Shown: positions 9,324 through 17,586 of the stretch, piece by piece
How positions within the stretch are numbered: position 1 is the stretch's first letter
How the letters are laid out: every line of letters begins with the position of its first letter
NCBI GenBank assembly: GCA_000525675.1
Contig: CP002190.1
Location: 1,612,001-1,676,000, forward strand
Source: Bdellovibrio bacteriovorus W
GTDB lineage: Bacteria; Bdellovibrionota; Bdellovibrionia; Bdellovibrionales; Bdellovibrionaceae
Direction of reading: 5' to 3'
DNA length: 64,000 nt
Translations under genes and position numbers: made by a program
Notes under the pieces: model-generated
The model's database searches: none
What the model was told of the DNA's origin: nothing
Seen by the model: only the letters and a program-made list of their open reading frames with translations

Positions 9324-9587
9324 AACGCCCTCACCTGTTAAAAAATCCTATCGGAGGGTCTAGTGAAAAACTAAAGAGCTTCATATTTGTTTTTCATTCT
9401 TTGAAGCCTCAAACCCTTGCAGCAGTAGTCTTTTGCGAACTCGCTGCCTCGTTTAAGAGCTTTGCCTAGAAAGGCTTTCTTGTATTGAGGCAAGCTCATC
9501 GTTTGTGAAAAACCATGGATACCGTTTTGAGATTTCCCGTTCTATGGGGTTATGCGTTGTCATCTCTCGTTTTTTTGAAATGATATA

Positions 9588-9616
9588 TTGACCCCATGGG
9601 GTTCAGGGCGTAGATT
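9588..9616 (+). promoter_or_regulatory. Sigma70-type promoter of tRNA-fMet
   Basis: TTGACC (9588-9593) and TAGATT (9611-9616) are separated by exactly 17 bases. Transcription would begin about 8 bases before the tRNA. The match and spacing are good for a housekeeping promoter. Confidence 0.7.
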
Positions 9617-9630
9617 CGAGCTTCATTTGT

Positions 9631-9707
<77 letters not shown>

Positions 9708-9737
9708 TTTTTCCTCAAATAGTTACAAGTGCTTACA

Positions 9738-9767
9738 AAAGCCAGCCATTAAGAGCTGGCTTTTTTG
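9738..9767 (+). terminator. Terminator of tRNA-fMet
   Basis: AAAAGCCAGC and GCTGGCTTTTTT form a strong stem with an 8-base loop and a run of six Ts. It lies 30 bases after the tRNA. Confidence 0.9.
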
Positions 9768-9863
9768 TTTTTAGAGGGTTTTTATTTCTACTGCCCTTTT
9801 CGAACTCCTTATCCACTACTTAAAACTCCACTATAGAACATATTTCCATTATTAGCGAAGGAG

Positions 9864-10040
9864 CTATAACACCACTCCCTCAATAAATGTCTCCGAATCT
9901 AAAAGACATTTCATCTTATGTGATACACCGTTTTCGATAAATGGAAGTATAACCGTGGTTCTTCCGTTGGAGTGCTCCATCGTTTCACTGCTAAAGAAGG
10001 AGATAGAAACAATTGCGGTTTGAGAAAGAAATACGTCAAA
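9864..10040 (-). pseudogene. Decayed gene fragment in the islet next to tRNA-fMet
   Basis: On the minus strand, 58 codons stay open from 10040 to a TAG at 9864. They read as plausible protein, for example around TTVILPFIENGVSHKMKCL. There is no credible start codon or ribosome site, because an in-frame stop precedes it at once. The only ATG, at about residue 21, lacks a ribosome site. I take it as the C-terminal remnant of a lost gene. No family is recognised. It could instead be a chance frame, but its amino-acid make-up argues against that. Confidence 0.4.
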
Positions 10041-10098
10041 TTAAACGTCACAAATCCCACTCGAAGTAGATTAATTTAAGCTCTAGATCAACTCCCCA

Positions 10099-10407
10099 CT
10101 ACCTAATATCAGTTGGATCTTCGCTTATTCGATACTCTCCCTGAGTCTTTTTGAAGAATTCATATAACTCAAGACATTCTTGATTATCAGTAAAAAAATG
10201 TAGCATTCTTCCATTCGAGCATAGATACTTGCCGATCACTACACTCTTCTGACAATTCATTGGAACAGCTATAGACATTGCAATCTCAGGAGAAAACTTC
10301 AAACACGAAGTAATAGGCTTATCGTCCTTACTCGTAGTCATGACCCAAATATTTTTAGTACACCCCGTAAAAATTAGGCTAACTATTAATAGATATCTCA
10401 GTTTCAT
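10099..10407 (-). CDS. Small putative lipoprotein
   Basis: The 102-residue product starts at ATG 10407, fixed by a GGAGG ribosome site. It opens with a lipoprotein signal peptide (MKLRYLLIVSLIFTGC). The mature part has four further cysteines and no recognised domain. It is AT-rich compared with flanking genes and is divergent from another small lipoprotein 80 bases away. The pair may have arrived together as part of an accessory islet. Confidence 0.65.
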   Translation of the reverse strand: MKLRYLLIVSLIFTGCTKNIWVMTTSKDDKPITSCLKFSPEIAMSIAVPMNCQKSVVIGKYLCSNGRMLHFFTDNQECLELYEFFKKTQGEYRISEDPTDIR

Positions 10408-10488
10408 GCTATCCTCCAAAATAACAACACTTAAATAGTTTACATGATACGATATAAACTATTTATAAGTTATACCGATACGAAACAA

Positions 10489-10746
10489 ATGACATTAAAT
10501 TCTTATTATAAAATCATGACCGGAGTATGCTTCTTTTTTGCAATAGGTTGCACCCAACAGTCCACATATACGTTATATAGAAACTCACCGATAGACTCTA
10601 ACTTAAGAGTTCACGTTGGAACATTTGACACAAAGGAGTCAGAGCTTTACAATCGTGAAAATTGCAACACTGCCGCCTCCTTATTCCAATCTCAGCCAAA
10701 TGTAATAACGAAGTATCATTGCGAAAAGGGTTCGTACAAAGAGTAA
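10489..10746 (+). CDS. Small putative lipoprotein with a conserved YTLYRNS / FDTKE domain
   Basis: This short lipoprotein has its lipobox FAIGC at residue 21 if ATG 10489 is used, giving 85 residues. An upstream ATG at 10444 would add 15, and neither has a strong ribosome site. The mature part (TLYRNSPIDSNLRVHVGTFD, then ENC and YHCEKG) resembles a short uncharacterised domain found in many proteobacterial hypothetical proteins. The function is unknown. It is divergent from the lipoprotein at 10099-10407. Confidence 0.6.
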   Translation: MTLNSYYKIMTGVCFFFAIGCTQQSTYTLYRNSPIDSNLRVHVGTFDTKESELYNRENCNTAASLFQSQPNVITKYHCEKGSYKE

Positions 10747-10809
10747 CAATGAGTCTTCACGTTGTTATTCTTCGTGTTAAATTTATTATAAATTTTGTAG
10801 GGAATTAAA

Positions 10810-11091
10810 GTGAAAAAAGTGACCGAAATGATATGTCGCTACTTACAACAGTGGGATCCCATCGGAGTTACAGAGTCGTTGATGAATGAAGGTTTAGAAT
10901 TAAATGAATATGACTCTTATGCAGGCCCGCTATACTCCCTACTCTCGCAAGGTGCTTCGATTGAGGAAGTATACCAATATCTAAAGGAAATATTAGACTA
11001 CATGGGTATGCCTCCCGTAGAGTCACGCGATCTCAAATTTGCTCAAAGCCTTCATACCTACTTCAACAAATCTTCAGGATTTAGAAAATAG
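10810..11091 (+). CDS. Small acidic cytoplasmic protein, DUF1871/immunity-like
   Basis: The 93-residue protein starts with GTG at 10810, seven bases after an AGGGA ribosome site. It is a compact helical domain with YLQQWDPIGV near the N terminus and EYDSY at about residues 33-37. This resembles small proteins of the DUF1871 type, some of which accompany toxins as immunity proteins. No toxin gene is visible beside it; a decayed fragment follows. The immunity role is speculative. Confidence 0.6.
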   Translation: MKKVTEMICRYLQQWDPIGVTESLMNEGLELNEYDSYAGPLYSLLSQGASIEEVYQYLKEILDYMGMPPVESRDLKFAQSLHTYFNKSSGFRK

Positions 11092-11146
11092 CGAACCTAA
11101 CATGACAATTGGATAAACAACTACACTGCAGAGACTGCCCTAGGTT

Positions 11147-11346
11147 TTAGAGGGAAAGATTTCCAATCAACATCATCGACGTGGACTCAGGTAAGAACGC
11201 AGTAAATAAATCTCCACTAGTCCAGACTATCTCTCCTTCTGCATAGATACGAGTAGTTGGGTACTTTAAATCATTATTCGTCGAGCATCTCCTCGATAAC
11301 GCCGATTTCACCCTTTAAAAATTTCATAGAATTCCGCAAACCTCAT
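11147..11346 (-). pseudogene. Frameshifted gene remnant (about 66 codons)
   Basis: Read on the minus strand, three overlapping frames give one continuous protein-like sequence if two single-base frameshifts are bridged. These are MRFAEFYEIFKG, then EIGVIEEMLDE, then NNDLKYPTTRIYAEGEIVWT and onward to a TAA at 11147. The last part (GDLFTAFLPESTSMMLIGN) is highly protein-like. I infer a recently broken small gene. It lies beside the immunity-like gene, and its family is not recognised. Confidence 0.42.
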
Positions 11347-11386
11347 ATCAATCAAATTTGATGGATCAGACTTAAAAAACTATTCA

Positions 11387-12481
11387 CTAGTTCTGAGCAC
11401 CCAAGAAGTTTGCAATCCTCGCCCCAACCTGCTCAATCGCAAAAAGGCCATCTAAGTGCCCCCCCTGCCCTTTAATCTCAAAATATTCTGCAGCAATCCC
11501 TTGGGCCTCACACTCTTGAACAGCTTGCTTTGAAAATTCAGGAAGCATCAAGAAGTCGGACTCCGCTGCGATCACCAGAGCTTTCGCACGGATGTCTTTT
11601 AATTTTTCACGCACCGAGAATGTTTGCACGGCGTGGACGATATATAGAAAATGATTCGGATCAATGAACTGCGCTCTTTGCGAAGCCAGTTGATGGAGCG
11701 CCTTAAAACCATAAACCTCTGTCCACTGGGGCGAAAGACAATTCCAAGTGAGCATCTCAAGGCTAGAAACCATTCCCGCCATGGGGAATGTTGCGCTTGT
11801 GTAGCGCCCTTCACTCCACATAGGGTCTAACTTCAACATGCGCGCCCAAAGTTCAACGGCTGCCGCGACAAAATTAGAAGTTTCAAATCCAGACCCAATG
11901 ACAGGGACAATTCGCTCTACCATTTCTGGATAATCTGCAGCCCATTGCCAAGCTTGCATAGAGCCTAACGAAGGCCCAAGAACGGCGTGAAGTTTTTCAA
12001 CGCCTAAAGAATCCAACACTAATTTTTGTGCGCGCACCATATCTGCAATTGTAATTTGTGGGAAATCCATTCCAAAGGCGCTGCCAGTAGAAGGATTCAG
12101 ACTTGATGGCCCCACCGTCTTCACCATCGGCAGTGCGGGGCAGACATTGCAGAGTATATCTACCGCCACCACAAAATATTTTTCTGTATCGACACTTTTA
12201 CCGGGGCCGATCAACGCGTCCCAATAGCCTGGCTCCATATCTGAGGCCGCGTATTTTCCCGCGGCGTTCGAACTCCCGCTGAAGTAGTGACAAACCAAAA
12301 TCACATTGTCTTTTTTCTCATTGAGATTGCCGTAAGTCTCATAGCCCAATTCAAAGTCAGGCAGAGCTTTCCCCTCAAGAGTCTTAAAACCAGAAATCGA
12401 AAAAGTTTTTTTCTCTTTGAGCCAAAAAGGACCTTGCGGCAAGGAGTGAGTTGGAAGTCGCAGTGTCGGTTGCAATTTCAT
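11387..12481 (-). CDS. Alpha/beta-hydrolase acyltransferase, divergent MetX (homoserine O-acetyltransferase) family
   Basis: This 364-residue protein has MetX architecture: the GYETYG and VCHYFSGSS start, GYWDALIGPG, and a nucleophile elbow GPSLGSMQ where true MetX has GxSMGGMQ. The acid is probably in AAESDFL and the histidine in GQGGHLDG. The normal MetX GGCxGSTGP loop is replaced by CNVCPALP, so the substrate may not be homoserine. The ATG at 12481 is preceded by AGAAGG; an ATG 15 bases upstream has no such site. A CATTTGAA / TTCAAATG dyad (12494-12522) overlaps the leader and could be an operator. No methionine genes are nearby. Confidence 0.8.
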   Translation of the reverse strand: MKLQPTLRLPTHSLPQGPFWLKEKKTFSISGFKTLEGKALPDFELGYETYGNLNEKKDNVILVCHYFSGSSNAAGKYAASDMEPGYWDALIGPGKSVDTEKYFVVAVDILCNVCPALPMVKTVGPSSLNPSTGSAFGMDFPQITIADMVRAQKLVLDSLGVEKLHAVLGPSLGSMQAWQWAADYPEMVERIVPVIGSGFETSNFVAAAVELWARMLKLDPMWSEGRYTSATFPMAGMVSSLEMLTWNCLSPQWTEVYGFKALHQLASQRAQFIDPNHFLYIVHAVQTFSVREKLKDIRAKALVIAAESDFLMLPEFSKQAVQECEAQGIAAEYFEIKGQGGHLDGLFAIEQVGARIANFLGAQN

Positions 12482-12605
12482 AAAGCCCTTCTTCATTTGA
12501 ATTTCAAAGTAAATTTCAAATGAATGTTTTATTCAAAATTCACGTCATTCAAATCTATCCAAAATAAATTTTAAATCCTGAATCAAGTTAAACAACTAAA
12601 ACCTT

Positions 12606-12634
12606 TTTACACCAAGCCTGTTTGTTTGTACAAT
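12606..12634 (+). promoter_or_regulatory. Sigma70-type promoter of the 3-hydroxybutyrate dehydrogenase gene
   Basis: TTTACA (12606-12611) and TACAAT (12629-12634) have an ideal 17-base spacer. The predicted start near 12641 leaves a 16-base leader containing AAAGGAG before the ATG. Confidence 0.7.
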
Positions 12635-12656
12635 CGCCAAGATTTCTAAAGGAGTC

Positions 12657-13454
12657 ATGATGTCACAACAAGATCTTAATGGAAAATGTGCCCTTATTAC
12701 TGGTTCTACCAGTGGAATCGGTTTAGGTATTGCCAAAGCTTTCGCGCAAGCTGGCAGCAATATTGTCTTAAATGGCTTTGGCCCTGAAGATGAAATTCAA
12801 AAAATCATTCAAGAAATTGAAAAAACTTATAAAGTAAAAGCCCACTACTCTAAAGCTGATATGAGCAAGCCTGCTGAAATCAAAGCCATGATCGAAGAGG
12901 CCAACGATATTTTTGGAGGCGTTGACATTCTGGTGAACAATGCAGGTATTCAGCACGTCTCTGAGGTGACTCAGTTTCCAGAAGAAAAATGGGATGCCAT
13001 CATGGCTATCAATCTTTCTTCTAACTTTCACACAATTAAACATGCCATCCCTCTTATGAAGAAGAAAAATTGGGGCCGCATCATCAACGTCGCCAGCGTG
13101 CATGGAATGGTGGCTTCTCCCTTCAAGTCTGCCTATGTGGCTGCAAAACACGGAGTCTTAGGTCTTACTAAGACCGTAGCCCTTGAGCTAGCCAATGAAA
13201 ACATCACCTGCAACGCGATCTGCCCAGGGTATGTTCTCACCCCCCTTGTAGAGGGGCAAATCGCCGATCAAGCAAAAGTTCATAATCTTTCGAAAGAAAA
13301 AGTAATTTCTGAGGTCATCTTAGCATCTCAGCCGAAAAAGGAATTCATCCAGGTTGAGCAAGTCGCTGCCTTGGCAGTATTCTTGGCCTCCGACAATGCT
13401 CGCGCGATGACGGGCGCTTGTCTTCCTATGGATGGAGCTTGGACATCTAGATAG
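12657..13454 (+). CDS. bdhA: 3-hydroxybutyrate dehydrogenase (short-chain dehydrogenase)
   Basis: This 265-residue short-chain dehydrogenase has the NAD-binding motif TGSTSGIG (residues 15-22), NNAG at 94-97, and the catalytic S147, Y160 and K164. The segments INVASVHGMVASPFKSAYVA and NAICPGYVLTPLVE, and the end GACLPMDGAWTSR, match D-3-hydroxybutyrate dehydrogenase more closely than general reductases. It would oxidise 3-hydroxybutyrate to acetoacetate, feeding carbon from storage polyester or prey polyhydroxybutyrate into acetyl-CoA. It has its own promoter, an AAAGGAG ribosome site and a terminator. Confidence 0.93.
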   Translation: MMSQQDLNGKCALITGSTSGIGLGIAKAFAQAGSNIVLNGFGPEDEIQKIIQEIEKTYKVKAHYSKADMSKPAEIKAMIEEANDIFGGVDILVNNAGIQHVSEVTQFPEEKWDAIMAINLSSNFHTIKHAIPLMKKKNWGRIINVASVHGMVASPFKSAYVAAKHGVLGLTKTVALELANENITCNAICPGYVLTPLVEGQIADQAKVHNLSKEKVISEVILASQPKKEFIQVEQVAALAVFLASDNARAMTGACLPMDGAWTSR

Positions 13455-13462
13455 ATAAATAA

Positions 13463-13490
13463 AAAAAAGGGAGCTTATGCTCCCTTTTTT
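13463..13490. terminator. Bidirectional terminator between bdhA and an alpha/beta hydrolase
   Basis: AAAAAAGGGAGC and GCTCCCTTTTTT make a 12-bp stem around a TTAT loop. T-runs on both strands serve the two convergent genes. Confidence 0.9.
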
Positions 13491-13527
13491 ATTATTACAT
13501 TTTTTATTGCAGTCTCTATTGCATTCT

Positions 13528-14304
13528 TTATTGCCCAATAAAATCTTTTACTTTATTTGCAAACCACTCCGGATTTTCGACATTACAACAATGCCCTTGC
13601 CCAGGGATAACTTCAAAACTTGCTGATGAGATCATATTTGCCAACTCTTCAGAATCCTTCATCGGTAGAAGGCTGTCATGCTCGCCATGAAGAACTAAAA
13701 CCGGTTTTTCAATTTTCTTTACTAACGCCGTAAAATCCACTCCGTCTAAAGCTTGTAAAATCCAACTTCCCACATTTTTCACTGCGGAAAATGCATCCTC
13801 TACGACGACATTTTTAAAAAAATCAGCTTCAGCATCGTTATTATAAATTGTAGAACCAATGATTGTTCCCGTCAGTGCCTTATCCACTTTCATAGCTTCA
13901 AATGCTGGCAACATGACATCATTAAAGGCAACGCCTTTAGCGCCAACTGGGTCCAATAAAACCGTTCTCTTAAAAAGATCTGGTCGTTTTGCAAGCATAA
14001 CAGCTGCAATCAATCCGCCCGCTGAGTGTCCCACTAAATGACAAGGACCGAAGCCATTATCATCGATCACTTGAAGAAAGCGCTCCGCTAGAAGCTCAAT
14101 TTGAATTTCACTTTGCGTTTCTGGGGGAGCACTCTTTCCACAGCCTGGGTAATCCACGGCCATCAAACTCCCCGGGCCTTTTTCAGGATATCGGGACTGC
14201 AAAGCTTCAAAGGTAGGTTCCCAGAATCGTGCCGAGCAAAGATTCCCATGCACAAAGAAAATATTTTCTGGAACTACAGCTTCTTGAATCTGAAAATGAA
14301 TCAT
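13528..14304 (-). CDS. Alpha/beta-fold hydrolase (cytoplasmic)
   Basis: The 258-residue protein is a classic alpha/beta hydrolase: oxyanion region FFVHGNLCSARFW, nucleophile serine in GHSAGG, acid in HGEHDSLLP, and histidine in GQGHCC. It lacks a signal peptide. The substrate is unknown; relatives cleave esters or C-C bonds. Its ATG overlaps the stop of the upstream hydrolase (ATGA at 14301-14304), so the two are translationally coupled. The pair, one exported and one cytoplasmic, could act in sequence on one compound, which is inference. Confidence 0.85.
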   Translation of the reverse strand: MIHFQIQEAVVPENIFFVHGNLCSARFWEPTFEALQSRYPEKGPGSLMAVDYPGCGKSAPPETQSEIQIELLAERFLQVIDDNGFGPCHLVGHSAGGLIAAVMLAKRPDLFKRTVLLDPVGAKGVAFNDVMLPAFEAMKVDKALTGTIIGSTIYNNDAEADFFKNVVVEDAFSAVKNVGSWILQALDGVDFTALVKKIEKPVLVLHGEHDSLLPMKDSEELANMISSASFEVIPGQGHCCNVENPEWFANKVKDFIGQ

Positions 14305-15302
14305 GGAAGATCGTCCCCTTTTAAGAAGCTGTCCCCATTATAAATAATTCTATTTAAAAAAGGATACCCTTCAAAATCAATATTCTTATAAAGTTGTTCT
14401 TCCCCTTTTAGAACTCTATAGACCCATGAAGCCATAAAGCGCGGAATCGCCTCTACAACCTTGTGCTCAGAGCCCGTCACATAGAGACGGCTGGCTTTGA
14501 CACTCTCAGGAACTGCGGCCCAGAAACCATCTAAAACCTCTACCGGAATGTACTGATCCTGGCGAGCCACGACTAAGTGTAAAGAATTCTTTGGAACTAG
14601 ATGCGCAATGCTCTTAGCATCGAAGTAGCGACCGCCTAAAGCCATGTTCATCACAGACTCAAGCTTGAACGGATTTTCTAAAACAATCGGCTCAGAAAGC
14701 GGATAGGTAGAGTAAACAACGTTACGGAAGAAATGAATATATAACTCTTCTTCACTCATCTGATTAAATGGCCAAACGAAACGAAAAGCTGCGATATAAT
14801 CCTTCACCATTTTATCCTGCCCCTCAAGAGGCTGAGTAAATGGAGCCATCATAACAACGTTTTTCACCATCTCAGGATACTGAGATGCAAAAGCAATCCC
14901 CAGACCACCACCATAAGAAAGACCTGCGAAATTTTGCGGTCCTTCAAACTTCAAGGTCGCCAAAAGAAGCTTGATATCTCGAACTTGATCCATGAAGGGA
15001 ATCACCGCTTGCACTGGAGCATAACGCAAAAGTGTGCGCCCCATGCCCATAGGGTCAAACAACAAGACCCCTACGCCTTGTTTCTTCAACGGCGCCACAA
15101 AGGCTTCGTTATTCCATGTCGAATACGTCAGACCATTTAAAACAATCACCGTCGGCTGCCCATCACGTGGAGCTGTGTAATCAACGTAAAGCGAACGTCC
15201 CGTTTCAATTTCAACGAAGCCTTTAAACGAAGATTTTGGCTGAGCCATTGCCGAGATATTCCAAAGGAACACAAAGCTCAAAAGAGATAAAAAGATTCTC
15301 AT
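14301..15302 (-). CDS. Exported alpha/beta-fold hydrolase
   Basis: This 333-residue protein has a signal peptide (MRIFLSLLSFVFLWNISAMA) cleaved near residue 20. The fold motifs are VIVLNGLTYSTW, the nucleophile elbow GLSYGGG, an acid in VARQDQYIP and a histidine in GSEHKV. It is probably a periplasmic or secreted esterase, lipase or peptidase-like enzyme, substrate unknown. The ATG at 15302 is chosen for its GAGGGG ribosome site; an in-frame ATG 21 bases upstream is possible but would bury the signal. It is first in a two-gene operon with another hydrolase. Confidence 0.83.
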   Translation of the reverse strand: MRIFLSLLSFVFLWNISAMAQPKSSFKGFVEIETGRSLYVDYTAPRDGQPTVIVLNGLTYSTWNNEAFVAPLKKQGVGVLLFDPMGMGRTLLRYAPVQAVIPFMDQVRDIKLLLATLKFEGPQNFAGLSYGGGLGIAFASQYPEMVKNVVMMAPFTQPLEGQDKMVKDYIAAFRFVWPFNQMSEEELYIHFFRNVVYSTYPLSEPIVLENPFKLESVMNMALGGRYFDAKSIAHLVPKNSLHLVVARQDQYIPVEVLDGFWAAVPESVKASRLYVTGSEHKVVEAIPRFMASWVYRVLKGEEQLYKNIDFEGYPFLNRIIYNGDSFLKGDDLP

Positions 15303-15639
15303 AAATTTCCCCTCATTACACATTTTTTGTATCGAGACTCTCTCTCCTTGGCAAGAACGGTCCCTCTGGGAATAGCTTTTAACACCCTAGCTAAATAGAA
15401 GATCGTCTATCCACTAGCCGACTGCCAACCAAGGGAGCCTAGGATCTTCGTAATTCCTTTGCACCTCTATCACGGCTCTTGGCGTCAAGGACGCCCCCTT
15501 AGCTCTCTGGCTTCCAATAGGCCAAAGCTGGGGAAGGCTCATGAAAGCTTGCTAGAGTGCCTTCTCCAAAAGAGGGTGAAACTTTCTCCAAACTCTAGAT
15601 TTTACTTCATTTTTATATGGATATAGGTACATTGCCCTC
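15303..15639. other. Intergenic region with pairing potential upstream of the DEAD-box helicase gene
   Basis: No protein frame is convincing here. Several short perfect pairings stand out: GAAGATC with GATCTTC (about 15398-15450), and the hairpin GGCGTC-AAG-GACGCC at 15481-15495. These could be a structured 5' leader or a small RNA. A promoter closer to the gene cannot be ruled out, so a leader role is unproven. Confidence 0.3.
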
Positions 15640-16935
15640 ATGAATACATTTTCTGATTTCGGCCTCTTACCTTCAATTCTTAAAACCCTCAAAACGCAGA
15701 AGATTCAGACTCCTACTGAAATTCAAAAGATTGCAATTCCGCTCTTAATGTCGGGCCAATCTGTTGTGGGCGTTTCCGAAACTGGAAGTGGAAAGACTCT
15801 AGCCTATGCTCTGCCCATCTTGCACCTATTGAAGGAACTTGAAAACGAAGACAATCCCGTCTCTGACTTTGCACGCCCAAGAGCTATCGTGCTTGTCCCT
15901 TCAAGAGATTTAGGCGAGCAGGTTTCAAAAGTTTTTAAGAACTACACTCATGACACTCGTCTGCGCGTGCGCCCTGTGCTGGGTGGAACTACTTTCGAAC
16001 AAAGTCGCCGCAGTATTCAAGGTGAATTTGAAGTACTTCTTGCAACACCAGGAAGACTTGTTCAGTTGATTGAAAAAGATCTGATCGATTTTTCAGATGT
16101 GCGTATCCTTGTTTTTGATGAAGCTGACCAGATGCTTGATGATGGCTTTATTAACGAATCAAAGTTGATTGCAAATAGCTGCCCAGATGGCACACCAATG
16201 GCTCTCTTTTCAGCGACAGTATCCCAGCAAGTTGAAAAACTTATGAATACTTTGTTTAAAGACGCAGAAGTTGTTCAGTCGGCTGGCGCTGGCAAAGTCA
16301 CCAAAACACTGAAAACAAAAAACGAAACTGTGATTGACGGCATTCGTTGGCCGATTTTTGAAAAGCTTCTTAAGCAAAAATCCCCAGGGGGCACGATCGT
16401 ATTTACGAACACTCGTGAACAATGCGATAAACTTGCAAGCGAGATGGAAGAAAAAGGCTTTGCCTGCGTGGTGTATCGCGGAGAAATGGACAAGGGCCAT
16501 CGCCGTACAAATTTAAATAAGTTCCGCAAAGGCGAAGTTGATGTGCTTATCTCTACAGACCTTGCAGCGCGCGGCTTAGATATTGATCACGTAGGTCGAG
16601 TCATTAACTACCATCTTCCCAAAGAAATGGCGAACTACCTTCACCGTGCGGGACGTACTGCTCGTGGTGGTAAAGAAGGGCTTGTTGTTAACCTTGTGAC
16701 CGAGCGAGATCTTCTTTTGATTGCTCGCCTTGAAGGCAAAGGTCAAAGTGCCAAAGATTTAAAATCCCGCTTTAAAGATAAAGATGGTAAACGTTTGCAC
16801 GCTCCGGAAGAGCTACGTAAACCAAAACCTACCAAGGTAAAAGCCAGTGCCCCAAAATCAGGTGTTGCTAAGAAAAAGGCCAAGGCCAAGTTTAAACCGA
16901 AGTTTAAGCCAAAACCTTACAACCCAAAAAAGTAA
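15640..16935 (+). CDS. DEAD-box RNA helicase (RhlE-like)
   Basis: This 431-residue helicase carries all the core motifs: the Q motif around TPTEIQ, Walker A SETGSGKT, TPGR, DEAD, SAT, ARGLDI and HRAGRTAR. The C-terminal 60 residues are a strongly basic Lys/Pro/Ala tail typical of RNA-binding extensions. Such enzymes remodel rRNA during ribosome assembly or unwind mRNA in the cold. It is followed after 30 bases by a DUF1653 gene in the same direction. The start ATG has only a weak ribosome site. Confidence 0.95.
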   Translation: MNTFSDFGLLPSILKTLKTQKIQTPTEIQKIAIPLLMSGQSVVGVSETGSGKTLAYALPILHLLKELENEDNPVSDFARPRAIVLVPSRDLGEQVSKVFKNYTHDTRLRVRPVLGGTTFEQSRRSIQGEFEVLLATPGRLVQLIEKDLIDFSDVRILVFDEADQMLDDGFINESKLIANSCPDGTPMALFSATVSQQVEKLMNTLFKDAEVVQSAGAGKVTKTLKTKNETVIDGIRWPIFEKLLKQKSPGGTIVFTNTREQCDKLASEMEEKGFACVVYRGEMDKGHRRTNLNKFRKGEVDVLISTDLAARGLDIDHVGRVINYHLPKEMANYLHRAGRTARGGKEGLVVNLVTERDLLLIARLEGKGQSAKDLKSRFKDKDGKRLHAPEELRKPKPTKVKASAPKSGVAKKKAKAKFKPKFKPKPYNPKK

Positions 16936-16965
16936 TTCGTTTTTTTAATTTTAAAGGAATATTCG

Positions 16966-17211
16966 ATGTCTCAGAAAACAGATCCAGAACTTGTCATCGG
17001 TGGTTTATACGAACACTATAAAGGTATGCCCTATAAGGTGCATGGCGTGGTTCTTCACAGTGAAACTTTGGAAGAGCTTGTATATTACGAAACTCTCTAT
17101 GAGAATCCATCTGGAAAGATGTGGGTTCGCCCTAAGAAGATGTTTCTTGAGAACGTCACTATCAATGGCGTTGAGCAACCGCGCTTTCGCTACACAGGGA
17201 AAATGGCTTAG
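16966..17211 (+). CDS. DUF1653 family protein
   Basis: The 81-residue protein shows the DUF1653 signature: GGLYEHYKG, HSETLEELVYYETLYE and WVRPKKMFLE. The family is a small, widespread beta-rich domain without a settled function. The ATG follows AAAGGAA and lies 30 bases after the helicase stop, so it is probably co-transcribed with it. Confidence 0.9.
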   Translation: MSQKTDPELVIGGLYEHYKGMPYKVHGVVLHSETLEELVYYETLYENPSGKMWVRPKKMFLENVTINGVEQPRFRYTGKMA

Positions 17212-17241
17212 TCTCTAACAAAAGACCTCAAGGAGTTTTCT

Positions 17242-17586
17242 ATGAAGCTTTTAATCGCATTACTTTTTACGGTTCTTTCTCAAACTGCATTCGCCGCAAA
17301 CTCTCTGGTTTTACCTATTCACCCTGCTCCAATGGGTTCTACTCACTGTCAGCAAATTGGAAACGGCATCTCTTGCTCTAACGGCGTACAATGCCAAATT
17401 CAAAACGCAGGGAGCTTAAAGCACGTTCAATGCTCGAATCATTTAAGCTGCACACAGAACCCTACAGGCGCTGTTTCCTGCAATGATGGAAGCTTTTGCC
17501 AACTTCAGGGGACAAGACTTCAATGTCACATTGCTAAAGTTTCCTGCACGGTAGTTTCGCCAACAAGTTTCTTTTGCCATCTCTAA
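17242..17586 (+). CDS. Secreted cysteine-rich repeat protein
   Basis: The 114-residue precursor has a clean signal peptide (MKLLIALLFTVLSQTAFAA). The mature part holds eleven cysteines in about four degenerate repeats of 15-19 residues, each with two cysteines (SNGVQC, then SNHLSC, NDGSFC and HIAKVSC as unit starts). This suggests a disulfide-laced rod or small solenoid in the periplasm or outside the cell. No family is recognised. AAGGAG precedes the ATG. The last four bases overlap the convergent kinase gene. Confidence 0.8.
   Translation: MKLLIALLFTVLSQTAFAANSLVLPIHPAPMGSTHCQQIGNGISCSNGVQCQIQNAGSLKHVQCSNHLSCTQNPTGAVSCNDGSFCQLQGTRLQCHIAKVSCTVVSPTSFFCHL

Noticed and set aside
9278-9469. A 63-codon plus-strand frame between the copper operon and tRNA-fMet
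   Set aside because: No ribosome site, antisense to the small membrane protein gene at its start, and no sensible composition.
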